From the IMG/VR virus record IMGVR_UViG_3300030389_003972, positions 1 through 47,296 of that record: a stretch of DNA of 47,296 nt; one strand, written 5' to 3'. This DNA is from a virus. Positions 1 to 6,849 of this stretch are shown piece after piece. The notes under the pieces were generated by a model that did not search any database, had not been told where the DNA came from, and worked only from the letters and a program-made list of their open reading frames with translations. How positions within the stretch are numbered: the first letter of the stretch is position 1; each line of letters starts with the position of its first letter. The translations under genes and the position numbers were made by a program.

Positions 1-101
1 AAAAAGCCGATAAAGACCCCTAAGCATCCAACGAAGAGCCACGCTGTGGTTATTTCTGATCAAGGTAAGAAACGTCTCATAAGGTTCGGCCAACAAGGAG
101 T
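1..101. repeat. Terminal direct repeat / circularisation overlap (left copy)
   Basis: Bases 1-101 match 47196-47296, differing only at base 3 (a here, c at 47198). The gene that starts at 47154 continues in frame through this copy to 237. This is what an assembled circular, or terminally redundant, genome looks like. It is most likely an assembly overlap and not a biological repeat; the one mismatch may be an end error. Confidence 0.9.
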
Positions 102-237
102 CTCAGGCTCTCCAAAAAAACCAGGCGAGAGCGAAGCCCACAAGAAGCGTCGGCTAGCCTGGAAGAAACGCCACGCAAAGAATATCGCTAAGGGGCCGAC
201 ATCTGCGGCTTACTGGGCCAATAAGACGAAATGGTAG
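1..237 (+). CDS. Small basic phage protein, 3' part (gene spans the circular junction)
   Basis: This is the C-terminal part of a 92-residue protein whose start is at 47154, read across the joint. It is rich in Lys/Arg (GESEAHKKRRLAWKKRHAKN) and ends in TSAAYWANKTKW. An in-frame GTG at 46 exists, but the upstream reading frame with a good SD at the other end of the window makes 47154 the true start. Small basic proteins with this kind of ending (SARYW...K.W) recur in aquatic phages, and I recall them as a domain of unknown function. The function is unknown; the charge would fit nucleic-acid binding or virion packing. It heads a run of three small basic genes. Confidence 0.8.
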   Translation, partial: KKPIKTPKHPTKSHAVVISDQGKKRLIRFGQQGVSGSPKKPGESEAHKKRRLAWKKRHAKNIAKGPTSAAYWANKTKW

Positions 238-272
238 TAATTGCATCAACTTACAGCGAATAGGAGAGCATG

Positions 273-455
273 ATGGGACACAAAACAAGCGACCTGCGGG
301 GCCGACTCAAAGATAAGATGAATGGCGAAGGCAAGAACGAGGACCACGAGACCATGAAAGAGGTCATCGAGGAACTCAAAGGAGCTGTAATTGCTCACCG
401 CTCACAGCACGAGCGTCTCTCTGCTATTCTAAAGCGCATGGAGAAGGGTAAGTAA
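273..455 (+). CDS. Small hypothetical protein (60 aa)
   Basis: This is a charged, probably helical protein (DRLK, EVIEELKGAVIAHRSQHERL). Two ATGs are adjacent, at 270 and 273; the AGGAG at 262-266 sits 6 nt before the second, so I prefer 273. The heptad-like pattern EVIEEL..AVIAHR..HERLSAIL suggests a short coiled coil. It lies between two Lys-rich proteins, with 1 nt before the next gene, and is probably co-transcribed with them at the end of the late operon. I recognise no family. Confidence 0.7.
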   Translation: MGHKTSDLRGRLKDKMNGEGKNEDHETMKEVIEELKGAVIAHRSQHERLSAILKRMEKGK

Positions 456-456
456 G

Positions 457-831
457 ATGGGTTATACAAAGCCTGCTCTACGAGAGCGCATCAAAAAGAA
501 AATCATGGCTAGCACCAAAGGCGGTAAGAGCGGGCAGTGGTCCGCACGTAAGAGCCAGATGCTCGCAGCCGAGTACAAGAAAGCTGGCGGTGGCTATACT
601 GGTCCAAAGAAAAAGTCTGCCAAGGCTCTCGACAAGTGGACCAAGCAAGAGTGGCGCACCGAGTCAGGAAAAAAGTCTCGCAAGACTGGTGAAGTGTACG
701 CGCCTAAGAAGACCATCGCTGCTTTGAAGGGCAGCAAGAGGCTGGCCGATGCAAATAAAAAGAAGCGTCAGGCGACTAAGGCGGGTAAGCAATACGCGAA
801 GCACGGCTTACACAAGGGTAAGAAGCGGTAG
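457..831 (+). CDS. DUF5872-like basic protein (124 aa)
   Basis: The protein is very basic. It carries the order SGQWSARKSQMLAAEYKKAGGGY, then LDKWTKQEWRTESGKKS, then TGEVYAPKKTIAAL, then KKKRQATKAGKQYAKH. This matches what I remember of DUF5872, a family common in phages and in giant or aquatic viruses, with no known function. The SARK.Q..A..YK..GG.Y block is the clearest part. Its stop codon shares a base with the GTG start of the next gene, so the two are translationally coupled. Its position, after lysis genes and next to two other small basic proteins, gives no specific role. Confidence 0.85.
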   Translation: MGYTKPALRERIKKKIMASTKGGKSGQWSARKSQMLAAEYKKAGGGYTGPKKKSAKALDKWTKQEWRTESGKKSRKTGEVYAPKKTIAALKGSKRLADANKKKRQATKAGKQYAKHGLHKGKKR

Positions 832-1436
832 TGGATGACATAGCCTATCGCTCTGCCCATCGCGAAGACCGGTGGACATTCAACAAGCTAGAAGTTGGCA
901 TGCGAGCTGGGTGGGTATGCGGACCCTGCGGAGAGGCTGTGCCCCAGGATGGCGAGTACATTATCCGACCCGTAATGAATGTGCATGGCATGGGCCGGGG
1001 TGCCTGGGCTGAACACCTAGAAGAGGGCGACTTCCACGAAGCTCCTGGCTACTTTTGGTGCCTACGCGGCAATGATGACCACCAGATATCTGTTGATTAC
1101 GAGCGCAAGCACGGCCAGTGGATACCAACGCTTGTGGTGCGCGGAGACAAGCCCAGAAACGCCCCTATGCACCGTTTTGAGCGGTGGACTAAGCTACCCC
1201 TGGATGAGGCTATTCCAGCGCCGGGGTGGCTATCAGGATTAGCCCACGATGGCACCCTCAACTTAGAATTTGTTGATGGCAAGGTCATCGAGGTTCACCT
1301 ACGCCACAACCCGGACTTCCAGAGCGGTGAGCAAGTCATTATCCCAATATGGCATGACGATACGCTCGACTGGACTTACGAAGCGGCGGTGGAGTTTGGC
1401 AGGTGCGGCTTTGCTGTCGGGAGAAGGCGCGAGTAA
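831..1436 (+). CDS. Hypothetical protein with MNVHGMG motif (201 aa)
   Basis: GTG start at 831 overlaps the last base of the preceding stop codon. The N-terminal half contains CGPCGEAVP, RPVMNVHGMGRGAW and PGYFWC; the middle contains SVDYERKHGQW and RFERW. This arrangement (RPxMNxxGMG.GA..., PGxFWCE, WxPxL) recurs in phage proteins that I have seen loosely described as ATP-grasp-like, but the similarity here is only an impression. The last 61 bp overlap, in antisense, the 3' end of the transglycosylase gene at 1376-1936. It appears to be the last plus-strand gene of the late block. Confidence 0.75.
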   Translation: MDDIAYRSAHREDRWTFNKLEVGMRAGWVCGPCGEAVPQDGEYIIRPVMNVHGMGRGAWAEHLEEGDFHEAPGYFWCLRGNDDHQISVDYERKHGQWIPTLVVRGDKPRNAPMHRFERWTKLPLDEAIPAPGWLSGLAHDGTLNLEFVDGKVIEVHLRHNPDFQSGEQVIIPIWHDDTLDWTYEAAVEFGRCGFAVGRRRE

Positions 1437-1936
1437 ATTTTTCGTAGCCTCAAAAAGTGCCGCCAGTGCTTTGGTTTTTCTCGACATCGACCACCCGGCT
1501 TTGGGTAGCGCACTGCCGTGACCCACGCCTGCCTCCAGGCAGTCCTTGAGCGACGTGCATAACATCGCCTGTCGGTCTTAGCTTTGATGCGCTGGATGTG
1601 GCTTATCCAGAACCTAGTAGAGCTATCAACATCATTTCTGTCCACATCGTATCGCTCTACCCACGGCCATAACTGCAACACACCGATGGCCTTTGGCTTT
1701 CCACGGCGGCTAAAACGATGATCGCCTTTGGCGGAAGGGTTGAACCCGCTCTCTACGGACGCAGCAGCCACTGACATCCCGAGCATGTAGTCGGGAACGC
1801 CCAGCTCTTGCTCAATCTGCAACATATGCATTGCCGTTGCGATGGCTTGGTCCCGCTCACTTTCCGCTATGGTCGGCGTGGAGTAGATGTACTCCACAAT
1901 AGCTGCATGCCACAGAGCAATTGCTGCGATGCTCAT
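1376..1936 (-). CDS. Lytic transglycosylase (SLT / lysozyme-like fold), 186 aa
   Basis: The protein is predicted to cleave the MurNAc-GlcNAc bond of peptidoglycan. The SLT signature is visible: VESGFNPSAKGD, with the catalytic Glu at about residue 62, and AIGVLQLWPW at about residues 83-92, the equivalent of the G-L-x-Q motif. The N-terminus MSIAAIALWHAAIVEYIY is hydrophobic and could act as a signal anchor. The ATG at 1936 overlaps the upstream stop (ATGA) and has GTGAGG 6 nt before it; the GTG at 1963 is less likely. It is the third gene of a minus-strand cassette and converges on the late operon, overlapping its last gene by 61 bp. Role: host lysis or cell-wall penetration. The separate GH25 endolysin at 43528 makes the lysis assignment less certain. 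Confidence 0.85.
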   Translation of the reverse strand: MSIAAIALWHAAIVEYIYSTPTIAESERDQAIATAMHMLQIEQELGVPDYMLGMSVAAASVESGFNPSAKGDHRFSRRGKPKAIGVLQLWPWVERYDVDRNDVDSSTRFWISHIQRIKAKTDRRCYARRSRTAWRQAWVTAVRYPKPGGRCREKPKHWRHFLRLRKIYSRLLPTAKPHLPNSTAAS

Positions 1937-2157
1937 ACTGGCCTCACGGATTTTACAACCCACTGGCCTTTGCTGCGGTCCTGGTCGGGCCTTCGCATGT
2001 CATTGTTTCGCTTTGGCTCATATGCGTACAGGACTTTGGTTTTGTGCAGCCAGTAGGTGACTGACTGACCACCGTTTTGGGTGACGGTACGGGGCCAAAG
2101 GCAGTAGCTGGTTTTCAGCTTCTGTGTTCCGAACTTAGGCGTTGTCTTTACGATCAT
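1933..2157 (-). CDS. Hypothetical protein of the minus-strand lysis-like cassette (74 aa)
   Basis: The start ATG at 2157 overlaps the stop of the 53-aa membrane protein (ATGA) and has GGAG 7 nt upstream; the longer frame to 2229 lacks this support. The protein is basic, with Tyr/Trp-rich stretches (SYCLWPRTV, SVTYWLHKTKVLYAYEPK) and no obvious membrane segment. Its stop overlaps the transglycosylase start. Coupling on both sides suggests it works with those two genes, for example as a lysis regulator, but no family is recognised. Confidence 0.75.
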   Translation of the reverse strand: MIVKTTPKFGTQKLKTSYCLWPRTVTQNGGQSVTYWLHKTKVLYAYEPKRNNDMRRPDQDRSKGQWVVKSVRPV

Positions 2158-2315
2158 GTGCAATCTCCGAGTGACATAAGTAGCCACCAAATGGGCCATC
2201 CTAAAGAGGCGGCTGCAAAGTATTTCCACGGCATGCCGGTGGCCCGGTTGCTGCTGTAAATTACGCCGCCGGTGGTGGCCATGCCGATAAAGTATGTGCT
2301 GGTAAACAAATCCAT
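2154..2315 (-). CDS. Small two-helix membrane protein, holin-like candidate (53 aa)
   Basis: This short gene begins MDLFTSTYFIGMATTGG and has a second hydrophobic stretch, WKYFAAASLGWPIWWLLMSL (about 30-49). That gives two potential membrane segments (3-20 and 31-50) separated by SSNRATGMP. An AAGGAG lies 6 nt before the ATG. The stop overlaps the start of the next gene (ATGA). It leads a cassette ending in a transglycosylase, so a holin or pinholin role is a reasonable inference. Size and topology fit a small class II holin, but no sequence family is recognised. Confidence 0.75.
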   Translation of the reverse strand: MDLFTSTYFIGMATTGGVIYSSNRATGMPWKYFAAASLGWPIWWLLMSLGDCT

Positions 2316-2319
2316 TCTA

Positions 2320-2335
2320 CGCTCCTTTTGGAGCG
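2320..2335 (-). promoter_or_regulatory. Hairpin that would hide the ribosome binding site of the 53-aa gene
   Basis: On the minus strand CGCTCC-AAAA-GGAGCG forms a perfect 6-bp stem with a tetraloop, and its right arm contains the GGAG Shine-Dalgarno core, 5 nt before the ATG at 2315. Folding would block ribosome access and delay or reduce translation of the whole coupled cassette. Confidence 0.6.
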
Positions 2336-2376
2336 GCGGTATACGTTGCTATTTTTGCATAATCAAGTTTCTCCCG

Positions 2377-2422
2377 TCCGTGTGTGTGCTACTATTTTTT
2401 TCCACAAGAGGCTATCCGTCAA
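2377..2422 (-). promoter_or_regulatory. Leftward promoter and CACACACGGA leader for the lysis-like cassette
   Basis: On the minus strand TTGACG (2422-2417), a 17-nt spacer and AAAAAT (2399-2394, 4/6 match to TATAAT) form a sigma70-like promoter. The -35 overlaps an ACTTGA half site of the palindromic operator found at 12108, 15166 and 16050. AGCACACACACGGA (2390-2377) is the same leader that precedes accessory genes in block 10-16 kb, here about 60 nt ahead of the real start codon. Confidence 0.5.
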
Positions 2423-2477
2423 GTAACTGTGTAAGTATTGGTATTTGCTGTGGTTTTATTTTTTTTGCTACAGGTTG

Positions 2478-2508
2478 TTGACGACTGCATGTTTACCGAA
2501 CTAACAAT
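2478..2508 (+). promoter_or_regulatory. Possible rightward promoter for the replication operon
   Basis: TTGACG (2478-2483) is followed after 17-19 nt by CTAACAAT. The -35 is good and the -10 is weak. It lies in the 244-bp divergent gap 2316-2559, which also holds T-rich stretches (2391-2400, 2454-2466) and the leftward promoter. It is the only reasonable start point for the 2560-9003 operon. Confidence 0.35.
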
Positions 2509-2559
2509 ACTGGCACACATGGACGGCTTGTATGAGCCCACAACTAGCTTGGAGACATA

Positions 2560-3465
2560 ATGGCAACCTACCGCAAGACGCTGGTAGACAAGTGGTCTGG
2601 TACAACCTACCAGTGCCTCGGCAATGACCTCGCGTCGAAGGTGCTAGCTGACTATTTAGTTAGCTGCGCTCGCAGTAATGCGATTGGACTGTACTTTCTT
2701 CCCATCTATCAGATGGCAGGCGAGAGCGGATTGACCGTGAAGCAGGCAGAGGCTGCTTTGAAGAGGCTAGCGAAGTGCGACTATGCGACGTACTGCTACA
2801 GCACCCAGTGGGTGTTTGTTCACCGCATGGGCGAGGTGCAGATTGGCCCAGCCTTGTCGAAAACTGACAAGCGCAGAACGATGGTTTTATGCTTGGTAAA
2901 GACCGCAGGAAAACGCTCGCCTTACCTGTTAGGAAAATGGGCTAAAACATATTGCCCGAAATGGGGGCTTTCCTTTGTGATTCCAAAGGCTTCTAATGCC
3001 CCTTCGATGGGGTATCCCCCAGTAACAGTAGCAGAAACAGTAACAGGAACAGTAGAGAGAACGGATTTTGCCGGGATTGTGAGCCGCTGGAATGAGATCA
3101 CCGGTCAGAGGCTCAAGCCCGGTACCAAGGAAACAAGAGATAAGATTCGGACTCGGCTCAACGAAGGTCACACCGCTGACGAGCTTTTGTTGGTCGTAGA
3201 GTGGGCTTCGAAGGCAAGTGATAGCTGGGCAATCCATCTTAGAGAGGACAGCAGCGGAAAGTGGATGCGTCCTTCGACGGTTTGGAACGGTAAGTTTGAG
3301 GAACGTCTCCAGCTAGCACAACGTTGGAAGGCAGGCTCACCAAAAAGAAAGAAATGGTCTGACCATCCGAACTACGCTGCGTGCCAGATGGCTTGGGTTG
3401 ATGCCGGTGAACCGGGCACACTCAACGAGTTCTGCGAAGCTCACTGCGAGGCTCGGTCATGGTAG
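2560..3465 (+). CDS. Phage replication initiator / replisome organiser (301 aa)
   Basis: The N-terminal half looks like a winged-helix replication protein (LADYLVSCARSNAIGLYFLP, AGESGLTVKQAEAALKRL). The C-terminal part, about residues 172-250, matches what I know of the conserved phage C-terminal domain Phg_2220_C: WNEITGQRLKPGTKETRDKI, RTRLNEGHTADELLLVVEW, then a WMRPSTVWNGKFEERL block corresponding to the YLRPxTLFxxKFExYL motif. Such proteins bind the origin and recruit helicase. The gene has GGAG 5 nt before ATG and overlaps the DnaB-type helicase by 7 nt, which fits this role. No separate helicase loader is visible. Confidence 0.85.
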   Translation: MATYRKTLVDKWSGTTYQCLGNDLASKVLADYLVSCARSNAIGLYFLPIYQMAGESGLTVKQAEAALKRLAKCDYATYCYSTQWVFVHRMGEVQIGPALSKTDKRRTMVLCLVKTAGKRSPYLLGKWAKTYCPKWGLSFVIPKASNAPSMGYPPVTVAETVTGTVERTDFAGIVSRWNEITGQRLKPGTKETRDKIRTRLNEGHTADELLLVVEWASKASDSWAIHLREDSSGKWMRPSTVWNGKFEERLQLAQRWKAGSPKRKKWSDHPNYAACQMAWVDAGEPGTLNEFCEAHCEARSW

Positions 3466-4751
3466 AGCAACGCTGGGAGACGATACCGGTTACGCCAGAG
3501 CACACCGTCTTGGCTATGTGTTGGAAGTATCCCGACAGGGCTTGGCCTATCGCCAGTGAGCATCTTCATAGCGATAGCTTTGCGGACACCCATTGCCGAA
3601 TCCTTTGGGAGTCCATGGCTAATTGTGTGGCGAGCCATGAGCCCATTGATATCGTGAGCGTTGGGATGAGAATACCAGAGCCCGTCTTCCGGTCTATGGG
3701 AGGACCGCAGCAGGTATGGCAGTGGATGCAGTACAACACCGCGCCTTGGATCGAAGAGTCGTTTCGGTTTCATTTGTCAAAGGTCACGTCAGCCGCACGA
3801 CGAAGAGCCTGCAAGCTCGCACTGGAGACTGCATTGCGTAAGCTAGAGCAGGGCGACGACGACTGCATCGAGCAAGTGCAAGCCATTGTGGCCGATGCGA
3901 CTGTCGAAAACATAAAGTCTGGCCTTGTCAGCTACCAGAAGATAGTCGCTGATACCGCAGGCAGGCTTCAAGATATGGCCAAGGCCGGCAATCCACCTGC
4001 CATTCCGCTGGGCATACGCAGCTTTGACGAAAGGTTTTCGCTGGTCCCAACCGAGCCAGATCTCGTGATTATTGCTGGCCGACCGGGCTGGGGAAAGTCG
4101 GCACTGAAGCAGCAGATGGCTGAAGCGCACTCCAAACATGGGCCTACGCTGATGTTTGAGCTGGAGATGGGCTCACAGCAGTCCTGTCTTCGCATGGAGG
4201 CACAGCGAGCCAAGCTGCCTGTTGGATTTGAGCGTCGGCAAGACGTGTCCATCGAGCACGCACAGCGATTGTCTCGGTCGATTGGCTTTGCGGAGACACT
4301 GAACCTGTGGATGGATGACACGCCAAGCCAAACCATTGAGTCGGTCACTGCGGCATCACTAGCTCACCAGATGAAACACGGCAGGCTTAGTGCGGTGTTC
4401 GTTGATTACATCGGCCTTATGAGACAGACAGACCGTCGATGGGACCGAAGACGACACATCGGCCATGTTAGTCGAAACGCCAAGTTGCTGGCTAAAAAGC
4501 TAGGGTGTCCGGTCTACCTCTTGAGCCAGATGAACCGAGGCATTGAAGGCGTCGAAAGACCGCCGCGACTGTCCGATTTACGTGAGTCTGGAGACTTGGA
4601 GCAAGACGCCGACACCGTAATATTTCCCTATCGACCAAACCTCGATGACCCAGAGTGTCAGATAATCGTAGGTAAGTATCGACATGGACCGCCTGGTTCG
4701 GTAAAAGTCGTGTGGGTGGGGCACTTTACGCGGTTCAAAGATGCAATTTGA
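3459..4751 (+). CDS. dnaB: Replicative DNA helicase, DnaB family (430 aa)
   Basis: This is a RecA-fold hexameric helicase that unwinds the fork. The Walker A motif is GRPGWGKSA (about 207-215) and the Walker B-like motif is VFVDYIGLM (about 313-321). LLSQMNRGIE (about 354-363) and LSDLRESGDLEQDADTV (371-387) match the DnaB H3/H4 motifs. The N-terminal domain (about 1-100, with EHTVLAMCW and FADTHCRILWESM) matches DnaB-N. The length is normal for phage DnaB. It overlaps the initiator upstream (7 nt) and RusA downstream (11 nt). No primase gene accompanies it, so host primase is probably used. Confidence 0.95.
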   Translation: MVEQRWETIPVTPEHTVLAMCWKYPDRAWPIASEHLHSDSFADTHCRILWESMANCVASHEPIDIVSVGMRIPEPVFRSMGGPQQVWQWMQYNTAPWIEESFRFHLSKVTSAARRRACKLALETALRKLEQGDDDCIEQVQAIVADATVENIKSGLVSYQKIVADTAGRLQDMAKAGNPPAIPLGIRSFDERFSLVPTEPDLVIIAGRPGWGKSALKQQMAEAHSKHGPTLMFELEMGSQQSCLRMEAQRAKLPVGFERRQDVSIEHAQRLSRSIGFAETLNLWMDDTPSQTIESVTAASLAHQMKHGRLSAVFVDYIGLMRQTDRRWDRRRHIGHVSRNAKLLAKKLGCPVYLLSQMNRGIEGVERPPRLSDLRESGDLEQDADTVIFPYRPNLDDPECQIIVGKYRHGPPGSVKVVWVGHFTRFKDAI

Positions 4752-5169
4752 GTTTACAGTACCGGGTGAGCCGGTTGCAAAGCAGCGACCAAAGGCTCGC
4801 ATGGTTCGTATTGGGGGCGGTCGGATGACCGTGAAGATGCGAACGCCAAAAAAAACACTGGACTACGAGGCCAAGGTCGCGGAGTCGTGTGCTGACATTC
4901 CGCGATTTGAGCCTGGACCCATAAGGGTTGCAGTGGTGTTTGTTTTTGAGCGGCCAAAGCGTCTCATGCGAAAGAAAGACCCGCAGGGTAGAGTCTGGAA
5001 GACCACTCGCAGCGACGTAGACAACTGCTTGAAGGCTTTGCTGGATGGCATGGCCGGACTGTGGACTGACGACGCTGTGGTCTGCGATGTGCGGGCACAG
5101 AAATACTATGCAGCGAAAGGTGAAGAGCCTCACGCTGCGGTGATAATCGAGGCTATAAATGAAGGCTGA
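4741..5169 (+). CDS. rusA: RusA-family Holliday junction resolvase (142 aa)
   Basis: This is an endonuclease that resolves four-way junctions before packaging. Family features are FTVPGEPVAKQRPK at the N-terminus, TPKKTLDYEAKV, and the acidic catalytic stretch RSDVDNCLKALLDGM followed by LWTDDAVVCDVRAQK (Asp residues at about 93, 95 and 111-112). The length is typical. It starts inside the helicase 3' end and overlaps the next gene by 11 nt. With the downstream exonuclease, RecT and SSB it forms a complete phage recombination module. Confidence 0.93.
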   Translation: MQFEFTVPGEPVAKQRPKARMVRIGGGRMTVKMRTPKKTLDYEAKVAESCADIPRFEPGPIRVAVVFVFERPKRLMRKKDPQGRVWKTTRSDVDNCLKALLDGMAGLWTDDAVVCDVRAQKYYAAKGEEPHAAVIIEAINEG

Positions 5170-5413
5170 GCTGGACCCAGAATCGATCCAGTGGATAGCC
5201 ATTTCGCTTAATGACCTGATATGGATTTGCGTCCACGATAGCCTCTACAACCACTTGCGAAGCGAGGGACTTGAGCCAACATATCCGAACAGCCGTTCTT
5301 TTGTGATGCCGATATGGCGAGCCTTTGACTTGCTGGCTGGTCGCGATGACTACGACTGTCGAGCAAGGGTGCAGTTGTACGGTCCACATACGCTTGAGAT
5401 GGATGAACTTTGA
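5159..5413 (+). CDS. Hypothetical protein (84 aa)
   Basis: This is an acidic-to-neutral small protein (ESIQWIAISLNDLIWICVHD, FVMPIWRAFDLLAGRDDYD). It overlaps RusA by 11 nt and the following gene by 4 nt, so it is a genuine member of the replication operon. There are no motifs I can assign. The hydrophobic N-terminal stretch is interrupted by charged residues and is not a clear membrane helix. Confidence 0.7.
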   Translation: MKAELDPESIQWIAISLNDLIWICVHDSLYNHLRSEGLEPTYPNSRSFVMPIWRAFDLLAGRDDYDCRARVQLYGPHTLEMDEL

Positions 5414-5790
5414 AATGCGGCCAGTGCCCAAGGGCACAGCGCAAAGGTGACTGGTTCGACCTGTTGCATAGAAAGCTGTATGTATGTGATATTACAGGGG
5501 AAACAATGAAAGAAGACGACGACTGCATTGTTGAAAAGCCAAGTCACTACGTCCCAGAAGAGGGTGTTGAGTGCATTGATTACTTGCGCCAGGTTTTGAC
5601 ACCCCAGGAGTTTCTTGGTTACTGCCGAGGTAACGTCATCAAGTACCAACACAGGGCAAACCTGAAGGGCACGCCAGAAATTGACTTGAAAAAGTCAGCT
5701 AATTACGCGCTGTTGGCGGCGGGCTATGACTTTCGTAAAGACTTAGTAAAAAACAGCCAAAAAAATGGTAACGTCGAAAAAACAACATAA
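5410..5790 (+). CDS. DUF3310 protein with N-terminal Cys motif (126 aa)
   Basis: The C-terminal two thirds match DUF3310, a family often annotated as nucleotide-kinase-like: KPSHYVPEEGVECIDYLRQV, LTPQEFLGYCRGNVIKYQHR and EIDLKKSANYALLAAGYD (about residues 43-108). The N-terminus carries KCGQC, C26 and C39 (CxxC-x19-C-x12-C), which could bind zinc. This part needs a TTG start at 5410, overlapping the upstream stop by 4 nt; the ATG at 5506 would give DUF3310 alone. Preserved Cys spacing argues for the long form. The biochemical role is not established; such genes sit among phage nucleotide and replication genes. Confidence 0.85.
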   Translation: MKCGQCPRAQRKGDWFDLLHRKLYVCDITGETMKEDDDCIVEKPSHYVPEEGVECIDYLRQVLTPQEFLGYCRGNVIKYQHRANLKGTPEIDLKKSANYALLAAGYDFRKDLVKNSQKNGNVEKTT

Positions 5791-5796
5791 AGTTTC

Positions 5797-5825
5797 GCCG
5801 CACGGTGCGGCCACACACTGGAGAC
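5797..5825 (+). promoter_or_regulatory. Hairpin plus CACACACTGGAGA leader before the exonuclease gene
   Basis: GCCGCA-CGG-TGCGGC (5797-5811) forms a 6-bp stem. CACACACTGGAGAC (5812-5825) contains the GGAG used for the ATG at 5833 and resembles the CACACACGGAGA leader of the minus-strand accessory genes. It is the one plus-strand element of that kind I found. Confidence 0.45.
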
Positions 5826-5832
5826 TAGACAT

Positions 5833-6849
5833 ATGAAATCAGATGCTCTTGCGACACCTACTCTGGGTGGCCGCGCTCGTGTAGTTACATTTGAAAGCAG
5901 GGACGAGTGGCTAAAAAGTCGCGTCAACTACGTGGGCGGCAGCGAAATTGGCGCAGTGGTACATCGCCAGGATGACGAGTGGCCTGCTACTGGCGTTCAG
6001 CCCGGTGGATATGATAGCCCGCTGGATGTCTACCTTAAGAAAGTAAGCCCTGATGACCAGGCAGAACAGGATTCGGAGTCAGAAGCCAGAATGTGGCTGG
6101 GTCGTGAGCTTGAGTCTACCGTAATTGACTTGGTGAACAAGCGATGGGGCATGGGATTTGAAGGCACCCAGCTTATCACCTGCTATGACCCAGAAAACGA
6201 GGCATTTGGCTGCACTCTTGATGGTTGGTCGCCAAGACTTGATGCCAACCTTGAGGTGAAAACCACAGGCAACAAGTGGAAATACCCCAGGCCAACCGAT
6301 GACATACACGAGGTAATGACCGTCACTGGCGAAGACGTAGCCAGCGGAAAGTTTCCCAGAAACACCTATTGGCAGGTGCAATGGGGGATGTCTATTACTG
6401 GCCGTAAGAAGTGTTACGTTGCCGTTCTTGGCGGTGGCAGCGGTGGCCTAGAGCTAAACCTGTACCTTGTCCGCAGAGATGATGCAGACATCTCGCATGC
6501 TCGCAAGACCGTGGGCACCTTTTGGTCGTACCATGTGCAGGGCAAGCTGCCTCCGGCTCCGCAGCTGTCGCACGACTACCGAACAGCTCAGGAGCAGTGG
6601 CCTAACGATGGTGGTGAGCTTCATTGCCCACACCAGGTGGTGCCTACAATGCTAAAAGCTCTGCGATTCTACGATTATTGGTCAAAGCTGGCCGATGGGC
6701 ATAAGGCGCAGCGGGATTTGACCAAGGCGCTGGTGCGCTTTTATGGACGTGGCAAGGCGCTGCGTATCGTAGACCCCGACACAGGCTCGACGTGGCTCGC
6801 CACGTTTCAGAAAAACAACGCATTGAAGGTAAGAGAGATCAAAGCATGA
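5833..6849 (+). CDS. YqaJ-type viral exonuclease (lambda Exo-like), 338 aa
   Basis: The protein is a 5'-3' dsDNA exonuclease of the PD-(D/E)XK superfamily that makes 3' single strands for the annealase. Visible motifs are YVGGSEIGAVV (about 33-43), WLGRELESTVIDLV (89-102), the catalytic FGCTLDGW...NLEVKTT (about 129-148, Asp and E-x-K) and TYWQVQWGMSITG (about 178-190). It is followed by RecT and SSB two genes later, the usual partner set. The C-terminal region (HCPHQVV..., residues about 255-338) is helical. Confidence 0.92.
   Translation: MKSDALATPTLGGRARVVTFESRDEWLKSRVNYVGGSEIGAVVHRQDDEWPATGVQPGGYDSPLDVYLKKVSPDDQAEQDSESEARMWLGRELESTVIDLVNKRWGMGFEGTQLITCYDPENEAFGCTLDGWSPRLDANLEVKTTGNKWKYPRPTDDIHEVMTVTGEDVASGKFPRNTYWQVQWGMSITGRKKCYVAVLGGGSGGLELNLYLVRRDDADISHARKTVGTFWSYHVQGKLPPAPQLSHDYRTAQEQWPNDGGELHCPHQVVPTMLKALRFYDYWSKLADGHKAQRDLTKALVRFYGRGKALRIVDPDTGSTWLATFQKNNALKVREIKA

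Noticed and set aside
2272-2481. 69-aa plus-strand frame in the divergent region
   Set aside because: It covers both promoters and runs antisense to the 53-aa gene; no SD.
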